This document shows, piece by piece, positions 1-8,109 of a stretch of 64,000 nt of DNA. The notes below the pieces were generated by a model, which did no database searches, had not been told where the DNA came from, and saw only the letters and a program-made list of their open reading frames with translations. The stretch comes from Myxococcales bacterium (GTDB lineage Bacteria > Myxococcota_A > Polyangia > Haliangiales > Haliangiaceae): assembly GCA_011526095.1 (NCBI GenBank), contig WYBA01000153.1, forward strand, positions 1 to 64,000, read 5' to 3'. Position 1 is the stretch's first letter; the number at the start of each line of letters is the position of its first letter. The position numbers and the translations under genes were made by a program.

Positions 1-3
1 GAC

Positions 4-43
4 GGGCCCTCGCTGTCGCTCGGGCCGCTCAGGACGAACGGGG
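4..43. repeat. REP-like hairpin element, copy A
   Basis: A 5-bp stem (GGCCC at 5-9, GGGCC at 22-26) encloses the 12-nt loop TCGCTGTCGCTC and is followed by a tail GCTCAGGACGAACGG (27-41). Copy B at 91-132 has the same loop with one change, a different but still paired stem, and a related tail. The segment looks intergenic and non-coding. Confidence 0.5.
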
Positions 44-90
44 CCGGGAGCTCGGCGGTCCCGACGAGGCCTGAGCACCGTCCGTCGACT

Positions 91-132
91 GGCGGGCTCG
101 CTGCCGCTCGCCCGCCGATCAGAACGAGCGGA
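91..132. repeat. REP-like hairpin element, copy B
   Basis: A 7-bp stem (GGCGGGC at 91-97, GCCCGCC at 110-116) encloses the loop TCGCTGCCGCTC, then a tail GATCAGAACGAGCGG. The loop is nearly identical to copy A while the stem differs and stays paired. The rest of the first 283 bases shows no convincing gene. Confidence 0.5.
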
Positions 133-283
133 TCTCGGGCGACTCGACACCCGGACCTGTTCTGGTCGACCCTCTGAGCGAGCGCGGCGGCACGTCCCGC
201 GCGGTCACCGACGACCGCGGCAATCGGCGGCACGCGCCGCGATGGCGCCGCCGGGCGACCGCCGCCCGTGCTCAGCTCGAGCC

Positions 284-799
284 ATGGAGCCAACGAACCG
301 CGAGAAGGCGCGCGCCGAGCTGATCGCGCTCACGCTGCCGCCGGCGATCCTGAAGGTGTTCGACCTCGAGCCGCCCCGCGCGCTCATTCACTATCTCCGC
401 GATCCGCGCGAGATCTTCGATCTGGACGCCCGCGACCTGGCCGCGTACCCGCCAGGTCACCTGACGCCGCTGTTCGCCGACATCACCGGCTACACGCAGT
501 ACGCGTTCCGCCACGGCGCGCCCCGCCGCGGCTTCGTGCGGTTCTCGCTCGAGCAGCCGGGCTCGGCGAGCCTCGACGGGGTCGGCTGGGACGCGGTGCT
601 CGTCCCCACGATGGTGACCGTGTTCGAGGATCGCGAGGACCGCGCGCACACCGCCGCGGTCGCCGCGCTGCTCGGGTTCAGCGCCGTCGACGCGCTGATC
701 TCCGGGCTGACCGAGCATGGCGGCCGCGCCCGGCGCTCGTACGAGGCGATGGAGGCGTGGCAGCGCTCGTTCGTGAAGTCGCTCCCCGCCCCGCCGTGA
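284..799 (+). CDS. hypothetical protein, possibly SUKH (SMI1/KNR4)-like
   Basis: A 171-residue soluble protein with no signal peptide or membrane segment. I chose the ATG at 284 because residues read from the earlier ATG at 242 (MAPPGDRRP...) are low in complexity and look non-coding. The body alternates short helical stretches with strand-like segments (FVRFSLEQ, VLVPTMVTVF), which loosely recalls SUKH-superfamily proteins. Many of these are immunity proteins of contact-dependent toxins. No toxin gene is adjacent; the next gene (890-1405, opposite strand) is also SUKH-like. The fold assignment is weak. I see no catalytic motif, so no function is assigned. Confidence 0.55.
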   Translation: MEPTNREKARAELIALTLPPAILKVFDLEPPRALIHYLRDPREIFDLDARDLAAYPPGHLTPLFADITGYTQYAFRHGAPRRGFVRFSLEQPGSASLDGVGWDAVLVPTMVTVFEDREDRAHTAAVAALLGFSAVDALISGLTEHGGRARRSYEAMEAWQRSFVKSLPAPP

Positions 800-889
800 C
801 CCGGCGATCGATCGCGTCCTGGGCGGGGCGACCACGAAGCGACGCCGTGCTCCTCGTCGCGTGCACGCCCCCGGCGCGCGATCGCGTTC

Positions 890-1405
890 TCACCGGCACA
901 GGGCGCGGATGTTCGCCTCGAAGTCCGGGAACTCCGCGCGCGCGGCCGCGAGGACCTCGCCGGGCAGGCGCGGCGCGCCCCCGTGCTGCTCGGCGAACGC
1001 CGCGAGCTCCGGCTGCGGCGCGCGCGCGCCGTCGGCCCCGTAGCACGTCGCCTCGTACGGACCGACGCCGGCCGCGAGCAGCCACAGGTAGTCGGCGAAC
1101 CGCGACGCGACCACCGAGAGCTCGCCCTCGGAGCCGAAGAACACGATCGGCTGGTCGAGGAGGTCGGCGCCGGGGCGCACCAGCCACAGCGCGGCGTAGC
1201 CGCCGGTGCCGTCCTGTCCGAACACGCGGTACTCGGCCCCGGTCACGCGTTCGTTGCCGGTCCACGCGCGCAGCCACACCGCGTTGTCGTCGGCGGACTG
1301 GAACCGGGGGTGCGGCTCGAAGTCGATGCCCTCGCCGTCGGCGTAGTCGAAGGGCAGCGCGTTGAGCGCCGCGAGCCGCGGCGGCAGGGTCTGATCGAAG
1401 GCCAT
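890..1405 (-). CDS. SUKH-like (SMI1/KNR4 family-like) protein
   Basis: A 171-residue soluble protein starting at an ATG (1403-1405). The middle reads PIVFFGSEGELSVVASRFAD followed by YLWLLAAGVGPYEA. This resembles SMI1/KNR4-type domains, where a hydrophobic strand and a 'G(S/D)(D/E)GE' turn precede a helical segment written as a residue-by-residue check on sequence position. SUKH proteins are often immunity factors for polymorphic toxins, but many are orphans of unknown role. It is convergent with the gene at 284-799, 90 bp away. No toxin or secretion gene is nearby, so the immunity role is only an inference from the family. Confidence 0.65.
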   Translation of the reverse strand: MAFDQTLPPRLAALNALPFDYADGEGIDFEPHPRFQSADDNAVWLRAWTGNERVTGAEYRVFGQDGTGGYAALWLVRPGADLLDQPIVFFGSEGELSVVASRFADYLWLLAAGVGPYEATCYGADGARAPQPELAAFAEQHGGAPRLPGEVLAAARAEFPDFEANIRALCR

Positions 1406-1562
1406 GACCGACCGTGACCCGCCGCGGCCGGCCCGGCCGGCCGCACGGCGTGACGCGCCTGGCGCGAGCGTGCCGCGAGGCCGCCGCGGCGCGCTGCGTC
1501 AGGCTGATCCTCCACGTCCGGCACGCGACAGCGGCGGTGGTTCCGTGGTTCCTTACGGCGCC

Positions 1563-2684
1563 GTGGAACCCATCGTCATCTCCGGGACCGGGCTGTACAC
1601 GCCCCCGCACTCGATCACCAACGACGAGCTGGTCGCGTCGTTCAACGCCTACGTCGACGCGTTCAACGCCGCGCACGCGGCCGAGATCGCCGCGGGCACG
1701 CTCGAGGCGCTGCAGGCGTCGTCGTCGGAGTTCATCGTCAAGGCGTCGGGGATCGAGCGCCGCTACGTGGTCGACAAGGAGGGCGTGCTCGACCCGGCGA
1801 TCATGGCGCCGCGGCTGCGCGAGCGGACCAACGACGAGCCGTCGATCATGTGCGAGATGGCGGTCGCGGCCGCGACCGAGGCGCTGGCGAACGCCGGCGT
1901 GACCGGGGCCGAGATCGACTGCGTGCTCGTCGGCTGCTCCAACATGGAGCGCGCCTACCCCGCCCTGGCGATCGAGCTGCAGGCGCTGCTCGGCGCGCGC
2001 GGCTACGGCTACGACCTCAACGTCGCGTGCTCGTCGGCGACGTTCGCGATCCAGGCCGCGGTCGGGGCGATCCGCTCGGGCTCGGCGACGCGGGTGCTGG
2101 TGGTGAACCCGGAGATCTGCTCGGGCCACCTCAACTTCCGCGACCGCGACAGCCACTTCATCTTCGGCGACGCGTGCACCGCGATCGTGCTCGAGCCGGC
2201 GTCGTCGGTGAAGCACGGCCGCGGGTTCGAGATCGTCGGGATCAAGGTCGCGACCCAGTTCTCCAACAACATCCGCAACAACTTCGGCTTCCTCAACCGC
2301 GCGCGACCGGCGTCGGTCGACGCGGTCGACAAGCTGTTCGTCCAGGCCGGCCGCAAGGTGTTCAAGGAGGTGTGCCCGATGGTCGCCGACCTGATCTGCG
2401 CCCACCTCGACGAGCTGTCGCTGCGCGCGACCGACATCAAGCGGATGTTCCTGCACCAGGCCAACCTCGCGATGAACCGGCTGATCGCCAGGCGCGTGCT
2501 CGGGCGCGACCCGACCGACGCCGAGGCGCCCACGATCCTCGACGAGTACGCCAACACCAGCTCGGCCGGCTCGATCATCGCGTTCCACAAGCACCAGGCC
2601 GGCCTGGCCCCGGGAGACCTCGCGCTGATCTGCTCGTTCGGCGCCGGCTACTCGGTCGGCGACGTCGTCGTCCGCGCGCGGTAG
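1563..2684 (+). CDS. beta-ketoacyl-ACP synthase III (FabH-type condensing enzyme)
   Basis: A 373-residue thiolase-fold enzyme that would start acyl chains by condensing an acyl-CoA with malonyl-ACP. From the GTG at 1563 the catalytic triad is Cys156 (in DLNVACSSATF), His298 (in MFLHQANLAMNRL) and Asn331 (in DEYANTSSAG). The product is about 40 residues longer than classical FabH because of an extended region near residues 25-60. This resembles the roughly 370-residue FabH variants that prefer medium-chain acyl-CoA primers; that preference is inferred. No acyl-carrier protein or other fab gene is adjacent. A GTG at 1545 is an alternative start. No clear ribosome-binding site was seen. Confidence 0.9.
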   Translation: MEPIVISGTGLYTPPHSITNDELVASFNAYVDAFNAAHAAEIAAGTLEALQASSSEFIVKASGIERRYVVDKEGVLDPAIMAPRLRERTNDEPSIMCEMAVAAATEALANAGVTGAEIDCVLVGCSNMERAYPALAIELQALLGARGYGYDLNVACSSATFAIQAAVGAIRSGSATRVLVVNPEICSGHLNFRDRDSHFIFGDACTAIVLEPASSVKHGRGFEIVGIKVATQFSNNIRNNFGFLNRARPASVDAVDKLFVQAGRKVFKEVCPMVADLICAHLDELSLRATDIKRMFLHQANLAMNRLIARRVLGRDPTDAEAPTILDEYANTSSAGSIIAFHKHQAGLAPGDLALICSFGAGYSVGDVVVRAR

Positions 2685-2709
2685 CGCGCCTGGCCCCGGC
2701 CGTCGGCGT

Positions 2710-5700
2710 TCACTCCGGGGACAGCGGGGTCGCGATCGCGCCGCCGTCCCCGACCACCGCGGTGGTGAGCGCGGCGATCCACGCGGCGAGGTCCGCCGCC
2801 GCCGGGTCCGGCGCCAGCGGGGCGTCCCAGACGCGGAGCGCGCCGTCGGCGCCGCCGCTGGCGAGCTGCGCGCCCGACGCCGCGAGCGCCAGCCGCATGA
2901 CGGCGCCGGTGTGCCCGACGAGCGCGCGCACCGGCTCACCGGCCCACGTCCACACGCGGACCGCGCCGTCCTCGCCTGCCGACACGACGGCGCTGCCGTC
3001 GGCGGTGATCGCCACGCTGTTGATCTGGATCCCCGGGCCGTGGCCCGGGATGCGCCGTCCGGCGCCGGCGCGCAGGTCCCACAGGCCGAGGGTCCCGTCC
3101 CAGCTCGCGGTCACGGCGCGCGCGCCATCCGCGGACACCGCGACGTCGCCGCAGAAGTCGTCGTGCGTGCCGAGCACGCGCGACGCGTCGGCGGCGACGT
3201 CCCACAGCCGGACGACGCCGTCCTGGCCGACGCTGATCACGTGCGCGTCGCCGGGGACGGGCACGGCGCGCATCACCGGGCCGCGGTGGCGGCCGAGCTC
3301 GCGCGACGTCCCGGCGGCGACGTCCCACCAGCGGACCGCGCCGTCGACGCCGCCCGAGGCGAGGTGCGCGCCGTCGGCCGCGAACGCGACGTGCATGACG
3401 GCGCCGTGGTGGCCGACGAGCGCGCGCGGCGTGCCACCGGCGGTGGGCCACAGCAGGATGCGACCGTCCGCGCCGGCGGTCGCGGCGGTGGCGCCGCCGC
3501 CGTCGAGCGCGAGCCACGCCGCGCCGCCGTCGTGCGTGCCGAGCGTCCGCGCGGCCTCGGCGCCCGCGTCGTGGGCCGCCACGATCCCCTCGTGATCGAC
3601 GAACGCGAGCGTGCGGCCATCGTCGGCGAGCGCGAGCCCACCGATCTCGCTGTCGGAGACGCCGCTCCGGCGCTCGCCCGTGCGCGCGTCCCACCACGCG
3701 ACCGTGCCGTCGCGCGCGCCCGAGGCGAACACCGGCGCGTCGCGCGCGACCGCGATCCGGCGCAGCTCGCCCGCGTGCACGACCGCGCGCGCCCCGGGCG
3801 TCGAGATCGCCGGCCAGATCCGGACGAGGCCGTCGTCCCCGGCGGTGGCCAGCGTGATCCCGTCGGGCGCGACCGCCGCGGCGGACACCGGGCCGCGGTG
3901 GCCGCGCAGCTCGCGGACGTCGCCGTCGGCGAGCCGGAGCAGCCGCGCGGCGCCGTCCTTGCTCGCGGCGACGAGCACGTCACCCGCGGGCGAGAACCGC
4001 AGGGCGTAGACCCACGCGCCGGTGGCGGGGAACGCGCGCGCGCGCCCGGTCGCGACGTCCCAGACCGACACCTGGCCGCGGTGATCGACCGCCGCGAGCG
4101 CGCGCCCGTCGGGCGAGAACTGCGGCTCGAGCAGGGTCTCGCCGCTGGGATCGAGCGCGCGCGGCTCGCCGCCGGCGATCGGCCACAGCCGGACGACGCC
4201 GTCGTTGCCGGCCGTCGCGAGGGCGGTGCCGTCGGGTGAGAACGCCAGCTCGAGCACCACGTCCGGGTGCGGCAGCTCGCGCGCGGGCGCGTCGCCGTCG
4301 AGCGCCACGAGCCGCACGACGCGGTCCGCGCCCGCGGTGGCGACCCGCGCGCCGTCGGGCGACGCCGCGACCGCCAGCACGCCGCCGGGGTGGCCGGGGA
4401 GCGCGCGCGCGACGCCCGCGCGGGTGGTCGCGAGCGCGAGCCCGTCGTCCCCGCCGGTGACGACCGTGCCGTCGCGCGCCACCGCGAGGTACACGCCGAG
4501 CGGCGCGTGGCGGTGCAGCTCGCGGGAGGTCCCCGTCGCGAGCTCCCACCGGCGGACGACGCCGTCATCGCCGACGGTGACCAGCGACGCGCCGTCGGCG
4601 TCGACCGCCAGCTCGCGCACCGCGCCGGGGTGTGTCAGGCGGCGCTCGAGCGCCGGCTGCGGCGCGAGCCGCCACACGATGACCGCGCCGTCGTGGCTCG
4701 CCGACGCGAGCCGGGCGCCGTCGGGGGTGTACGCGACGCGGCGGACGCCGCGGGTGTGCCCGCGCAGCACGTGGCGCGCGACGCCGCGGGCGGACGCGGC
4801 GGTCGCGACGAGGCGCGCGTCGAGGTCGTACCCCGAGACGGCGTCGCCGAGATCGCGCAGCCACGCGATCGCCGCGGTGGGGTCGGCGCCGAGCGCCGCC
4901 TGGGCCTGCAGCAGGCGGAGTCGCTCGCCGCGGCGCGTGGCGACGTCACGCTGGCGCGTCGCGCGATCACGCTCGTCGAGGACGCGCCACACGCTGACGG
5001 TGGCCGTCGCCGCGAGCGCGGCGAGCAGCACGGCCGCGACCGCGACGGCGGCGCGGTTGCGGCGGACCCACCGACCGAGCAGCGCGACGCGCGAGTAGCG
5101 ATACGCCTCGACGAGCTGGCCGGTCAGGAACCGGCGCAGGTCGTCGGCCAGCACGCCCGCGTCGGGATAGCGATCCGCCGGCGCGCGCGCCATCGCGCGC
5201 TCGGTGATCGACACCAGCTCGCGCGGCGCGAGCGGGACGCACTCGGCCAGCGGCAGCGGCGGGCCGGCGAGGACGCTCGCGAGCACCGCCTGCGCGGTCG
5301 AGGCGCGGTGCGGCGCGACGCCCGCGAGCAGGTGGTAGAGCATCGCGCCGAGCGCGTAGACGTCGGCGCGGGCGTCGACCGCGGCGCCGGACGCCTGCTC
5401 CGGGGACATGTACGACGGCGTCCCCATCACGGCGCCAGCGACGGTGAGCCCGTCGGCGTCCGACGCCGGCGCCGACGCCGGCTCCGCGGGCGCGTCGTCG
5501 CTCGCGCGGAGCTGCTTGGCGAGGCCCCAGTCGATCACCAGCGTCTCGCCGAACTCGCCGACGAGCACGTTCGACGGCTTGAGGTCGCGGTGGATCACGC
5601 CCTCGCTGTGCGCGTACGCCAGCGCCTCGGCCACGGCGAGCACGCGCGGCAGCAGCGCCAGCCGGTCGCGCAGCGTCGCGGCCTCGCGGATCTGGTCGGC

Positions 5701-6069
5701 GAGCGTGCGCCCGCCGACGAGCTTCATCGCGTAGAACGGCTCGCCGGCGCGCTCGCCGGCGTCGTAGACCGGGACGATCCCGGGGTGCTGGAGCCGCGCG
5801 GTGAGGGTCGCCTCGCGCGCGAACCGCGCCGCGGCGCCGCGGCTGGCGCCGAGCAGCTCCTTGATCGCCACGGTGCGCCCGAGCTTGCGGTCGTGCGCGC
5901 GCAGCACGCGCCCGATGCCGCCGCGCGCGACCTCGGCGTCGATGACGTAGCGGTCGCCGGCGAGCGCGGCGTCCGGGGCGAGCGGCGCGGCGCCGGTGCG
6001 CGGCGCGACCGTCTCCGCGGCCGAGCTCGCGGTCGGCGGCGCGTCGTCGTCGGGCGGGGGGCGGGACAC
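2710..6069 (-). CDS. membrane Ser/Thr protein kinase with C-terminal WD40 propeller(s)
   Basis: An 1119-residue Hanks-type kinase. The kinase domain covers about residues 40-320: a Gly loop (ARGGIGRV), ATP-binding Lys70 (TVAIKEL), catalytic Asp162 (VIHRDLKPSNV), metal-binding Asp180 in DWG instead of DFG, and GTPSYMSPEQ. One membrane helix lies near residues 338-361. Roughly 650 residues of WD40 repeats follow, recognisable from recurring 'SPDG..LA.A..DG.VRLW' units, enough for about two seven-bladed propellers. This is a typical myxobacterial layout with a cytoplasmic kinase; the propeller side is presumably a protein-binding platform. The GTG at 6069 is preceded by GGGGAA; TAGGAT lies 11 nt upstream. 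The ligand or substrate is unknown. Confidence 0.93.
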   Translation of the reverse strand: MSRPPPDDDAPPTASSAAETVAPRTGAAPLAPDAALAGDRYVIDAEVARGGIGRVLRAHDRKLGRTVAIKELLGASRGAAARFAREATLTARLQHPGIVPVYDAGERAGEPFYAMKLVGGRTLADQIREAATLRDRLALLPRVLAVAEALAYAHSEGVIHRDLKPSNVLVGEFGETLVIDWGLAKQLRASDDAPAEPASAPASDADGLTVAGAVMGTPSYMSPEQASGAAVDARADVYALGAMLYHLLAGVAPHRASTAQAVLASVLAGPPLPLAECVPLAPRELVSITERAMARAPADRYPDAGVLADDLRRFLTGQLVEAYRYSRVALLGRWVRRNRAAVAVAAVLLAALAATATVSVWRVLDERDRATRQRDVATRRGERLRLLQAQAALGADPTAAIAWLRDLGDAVSGYDLDARLVATAASARGVARHVLRGHTRGVRRVAYTPDGARLASASHDGAVIVWRLAPQPALERRLTHPGAVRELAVDADGASLVTVGDDGVVRRWELATGTSRELHRHAPLGVYLAVARDGTVVTGGDDGLALATTRAGVARALPGHPGGVLAVAASPDGARVATAGADRVVRLVALDGDAPARELPHPDVVLELAFSPDGTALATAGNDGVVRLWPIAGGEPRALDPSGETLLEPQFSPDGRALAAVDHRGQVSVWDVATGRARAFPATGAWVYALRFSPAGDVLVAASKDGAARLLRLADGDVRELRGHRGPVSAAAVAPDGITLATAGDDGLVRIWPAISTPGARAVVHAGELRRIAVARDAPVFASGARDGTVAWWDARTGERRSGVSDSEIGGLALADDGRTLAFVDHEGIVAAHDAGAEAARTLGTHDGGAAWLALDGGGATAATAGADGRILLWPTAGGTPRALVGHHGAVMHVAFAADGAHLASGGVDGAVRWWDVAAGTSRELGRHRGPVMRAVPVPGDAHVISVGQDGVVRLWDVAADASRVLGTHDDFCGDVAVSADGARAVTASWDGTLGLWDLRAGAGRRIPGHGPGIQINSVAITADGSAVVSAGEDGAVRVWTWAGEPVRALVGHTGAVMRLALAASGAQLASGGADGALRVWDAPLAPDPAAADLAAWIAALTTAVVGDGGAIATPLSPE

Positions 6070-6174
6070 GAGTTCCCCGCATCCTACGTGAGGCGCGTTA
6101 CGCCGGTGACGTCCAGATGGCAATAGACGGCAATGCTGCCCACCATCCACGACGGCCGTGTTACGCCACCGTCC

Positions 6175-6384
6175 ATGAAGAAGACCAGCAAGCTGGTGCT
6201 CCGTCGCGAGCGCGTCCGCGCGCTCCAGGTGAAGGCCCTCGAGGGGGTCGCGGGCGGCACGATCTTCTGCGGCAGCGCCGTCTGTCCGACCAACCTCGGG
6301 TGCGGGGGCACGCTCAACGGCTGCCTGCCGGGGAGAGTCAGCAGGATGGTCATCACCTGCGACTCCCCCCTCGGCGGCTGCTGA
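6175..6384 (+). CDS. lanthipeptide-like RiPP precursor with GG leader
   Basis: A 69-residue peptide starting MKKTSKLVLRRERVRAL and reaching a double-glycine motif (LEGVAGG, residues 22-28). This layout matches leaders of class I lanthipeptide precursors in Myxococcota and Bacteroidota. The core (29-69) holds six Cys at 32, 37, 43, 50, 62 and 69. Each is preceded by a Ser or Thr at short distance (T29, S34, T39, T46, S56 or T61, S64), as needed for dehydration and lanthionine rings. No LanB, LanC, LanM, transporter or protease lies next to it, so enzymes acting in trans are assumed. Start choice: TACGCC ends 7 nt before the ATG; an in-frame ATG at 6133 is less likely. It is divergent from the WD40 kinase gene. 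Confidence 0.7.
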   Translation: MKKTSKLVLRRERVRALQVKALEGVAGGTIFCGSAVCPTNLGCGGTLNGCLPGRVSRMVITCDSPLGGC

Positions 6385-6408
6385 GCGGCGCCCGGCGCCC
6401 GACGGCGT

Positions 6409-6489
6409 TCAGCGGCGCCGCTTCAGATCGAAGCGGTCCAGCTCCATCACCTTGGCCCACGCCTCGACGAACTCGCGGACGAACAGGCT
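6409..6489 (-). pseudogene. katG: remnant of the 3' end of a catalase-peroxidase gene
   Basis: On the minus strand this stretch encodes SLFVREFVEAWAKVMELDRF then DLKRRR and a TGA stop. It matches the very conserved KatG C-terminus (family pattern FV.DFV.AW.KVMNLDRFD). Only about 27 codons remain. Upstream in the katG direction the similarity stops within a few bases of the start codon of the GST gene on the other strand (6496). The rest of katG is absent from the window. The likely cause is a deletion or replacement that left the last codons and the stop in place. Confidence 0.75.
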
Positions 6490-6495
6490 CGCGCG

Positions 6496-7113
6496 ATGCG
6501 ATACGTGATCTGGGGCGCGCGGGGCTCGGGCTCCGGCATCGTCGAGGCGGCGTGCGCCGAGCTGGGCGTGGACCACGAGGCGCGCGATCTCGACGCGCGC
6601 AACGACGAGCACCGCGGCGCGGCGTACGGCGCGATCAACCCGCACCGCAAGGTGCCGACGCTCGAGGTCGGCGACGAGATCATCACCGAGTCGGTCGCGA
6701 TCCTGCTGACCCTCGACGAGCGCCACCCCGAGCGGCGCCTGTTCCCGCCGCCCGGCTCGCCGGCGCGCGCGCAGGCGCTGCGCTGGATGCTCTACCTCGC
6801 CACCGAGATCTACCCGCTGGTCGAGTGGGACGACTAGCCCGAGCGGTTCACGTCGACGCCCGAGGCGGCGACAGCGCTGCGCGAGCGCGCGCGCGCCGTC
6901 ACGCGCGAGCGGTGGCGGACGCTCGAGGCGCAGATCGCCGGGCCGTACCTGCTCGCCTCCGGCTTCTGCGGCACGGACCTCTACATCACGAAGCTGGCGG
7001 TGTGGCAGGACGAGGCGTTCCGCCGGGCCGAGCTGCCGCGGGTCCACGCGCTCACCGAGGCGGTCCGCGCGCGCCCGGCGCTCGCGGCGGTGTGGGCGCG
7101 CCACATCCGCTGA
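6496..7113 (+). pseudogene. glutathione S-transferase gene interrupted by an in-frame TAG
   Basis: The frame runs 205 codons with one amber codon, TAG at 6835-6837 (codon 114). Before it lies an N-terminal thioredoxin-like GST domain with NPHRKVPTLEVGDEIITES, the cis-Pro and glutathione-binding Ser region, then LYLATEIYPLVEWDD. After the TAG the same frame continues as PERFTSTPEAATALRERAR and ends with LPRVHALTEAVRARPALAAV, a normal GST C-terminal helical domain. Codon bias does not change across the stop. A TAC or TAT tyrosine codon would fit the family. It is therefore a one-base nonsense mutation or a sequencing error. It abuts the katG remnant and lies 21 bp before the hydrolase gene. Confidence 0.85.
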
Positions 7114-7122
7114 GCGCGCCGG

Positions 7123-7128
7123 TATGCT
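7123..7128 (+). promoter_or_regulatory. leaderless-type -10 (TATGCT)
   Basis: TATGCT ends 6 nt before the GTG at 7135 and there is no Shine-Dalgarno sequence. Transcription would start at or next to the start codon. Confidence 0.5.
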
Positions 7129-7134
7129 CGCCGC

Positions 7135-7992
7135 GTGCCCCTCCCGCGCAACGCCGAGACGGCCCGCTTCGTCGATCACCACGGCTGCCGCCTCGGCTTC
7201 TCGATCGCGGGGGCGGGCGCGCCGGTGCTGTTCATCCAGGGCACCGCGATCCACGGCGATGGCTGGCGACCGCAGCTCGAGGATCTCGCCGTCGATCACC
7301 GCTGCCTGTGGTTCGACAACCGCGGCATGGGCGTGAGCCAGCCGCGCGGCGACGCCGCGATCGACGTCGCGCAGCTCGCCGACGACGCGCGGGCCGTCCT
7401 CGACGCCGCGGGCTGGGACAGCGCACACGTCGTCGGGCACTCGCTCGGCGGCGTGATCGCCCAGGAGCTGGCGCTGACCGCTCGCCACCGGGTGCGGAGC
7501 CTGGCGCTGCTGTGCACCGCGGCGCGCGGCCCGGCGCTGGTGGCGATGGATCGGGCGATGATCTGGCGCGGGCTGCGGATGTCGGTGGGCACGCGGCGCG
7601 CCCGCCGCCGCGCGTTCCTCGAGATCATCCTGGCGCCCGATCACCTCGCCCGGATCGACCGCGACGCCCTCGCGATCGAGCTCGAGCCGATCTTCGGCCA
7701 CGACCTCGCCGTGCGCCCGCCGGTGACGATGAAGCAGGTCGGCGCGATGCGGCGGTGGGACGCCACCGCCCGGCTCGGCGAGCTGGCGGGCGTGCCGACG
7801 CTGGTCGTCGGCGCGCGCCACGATCTGATCGCCCGCCCGCCGCTGGTGCGTGCGCTCGCCGACGGCATCCCGGGCGCGCGCCGGGTCGAGATCGACGACG
7901 CCGCGCACGGCGTGACCGTGACGCACGCGGCCACGGTCAACGCGCTGCTGCGCGCACACCTCGCGGCCGCCGGCGGCGCCGAGGCGTCCTGA
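7135..7992 (+). CDS. alpha/beta-fold hydrolase
   Basis: A 285-residue single-domain hydrolase. The nucleophile elbow is GHSLGG with Ser103. The acid is Asp230 (VVGARHDLI) and the base His259 (EIDDAAHGV), a complete catalytic triad at normal spacing. The oxyanion region is QGTAIHGDGW, near residue 35-44, followed by FDNRGMGVS, a pattern typical of esterases, haloperoxidase-like and enol-lactonase-type members. There is no signal peptide, so it acts in the cytoplasm. The substrate cannot be read from the sequence. The GTG start is supported by the -10-like TATGCT placed 6 nt upstream. A terminator-like hairpin follows the stop. Confidence 0.9.
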   Translation: MPLPRNAETARFVDHHGCRLGFSIAGAGAPVLFIQGTAIHGDGWRPQLEDLAVDHRCLWFDNRGMGVSQPRGDAAIDVAQLADDARAVLDAAGWDSAHVVGHSLGGVIAQELALTARHRVRSLALLCTAARGPALVAMDRAMIWRGLRMSVGTRRARRRAFLEIILAPDHLARIDRDALAIELEPIFGHDLAVRPPVTMKQVGAMRRWDATARLGELAGVPTLVVGARHDLIARPPLVRALADGIPGARRVEIDDAAHGVTVTHAATVNALLRAHLAAAGGAEAS

Positions 7993-8011
7993 CCCGATGT
8001 CCGGCGGACGA

Positions 8012-8030
8012 GCGTTGCGTCTGGCAACGC
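8012..8030 (+). terminator. terminator-like hairpin after the hydrolase gene
   Basis: A perfect 7-bp inverted repeat, GCGTTGC (8012-8018) and GCAACGC (8024-8030), with a 5-nt loop, 19 nt past the hydrolase stop. It is followed by GC-rich DNA rather than a T-run, so intrinsic termination would be weak. Confidence 0.4.
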
Positions 8031-8109
8031 CCGGGGCCGCCGGGCGTGTGAAACCGCGGCGATGGCGCGTTCAGCGTCCTGGAATGGTCGTTGCTGTAGG
8101 CATCGTGCG

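Noticed and set aside
3-74. Open frame ending in TGA that could be the tail of a gene from the left
   Set aside because: It overlaps the hairpin repeat 4-43, its codon bias is weak and no motif is visible.
5530-5545. DWG instead of DFG in the WD40 kinase as a sign of inactivity
   Set aside because: IDWGLAK is common in active bacterial Hanks-type kinases; Lys70, Asp162 and Asp180 are all present.
6835-6837. TAG read as pyrrolysine in the GST gene
   Set aside because: No pyl genes are in view, a single nonsense change explains the data, and GSTs are not Pyl proteins.
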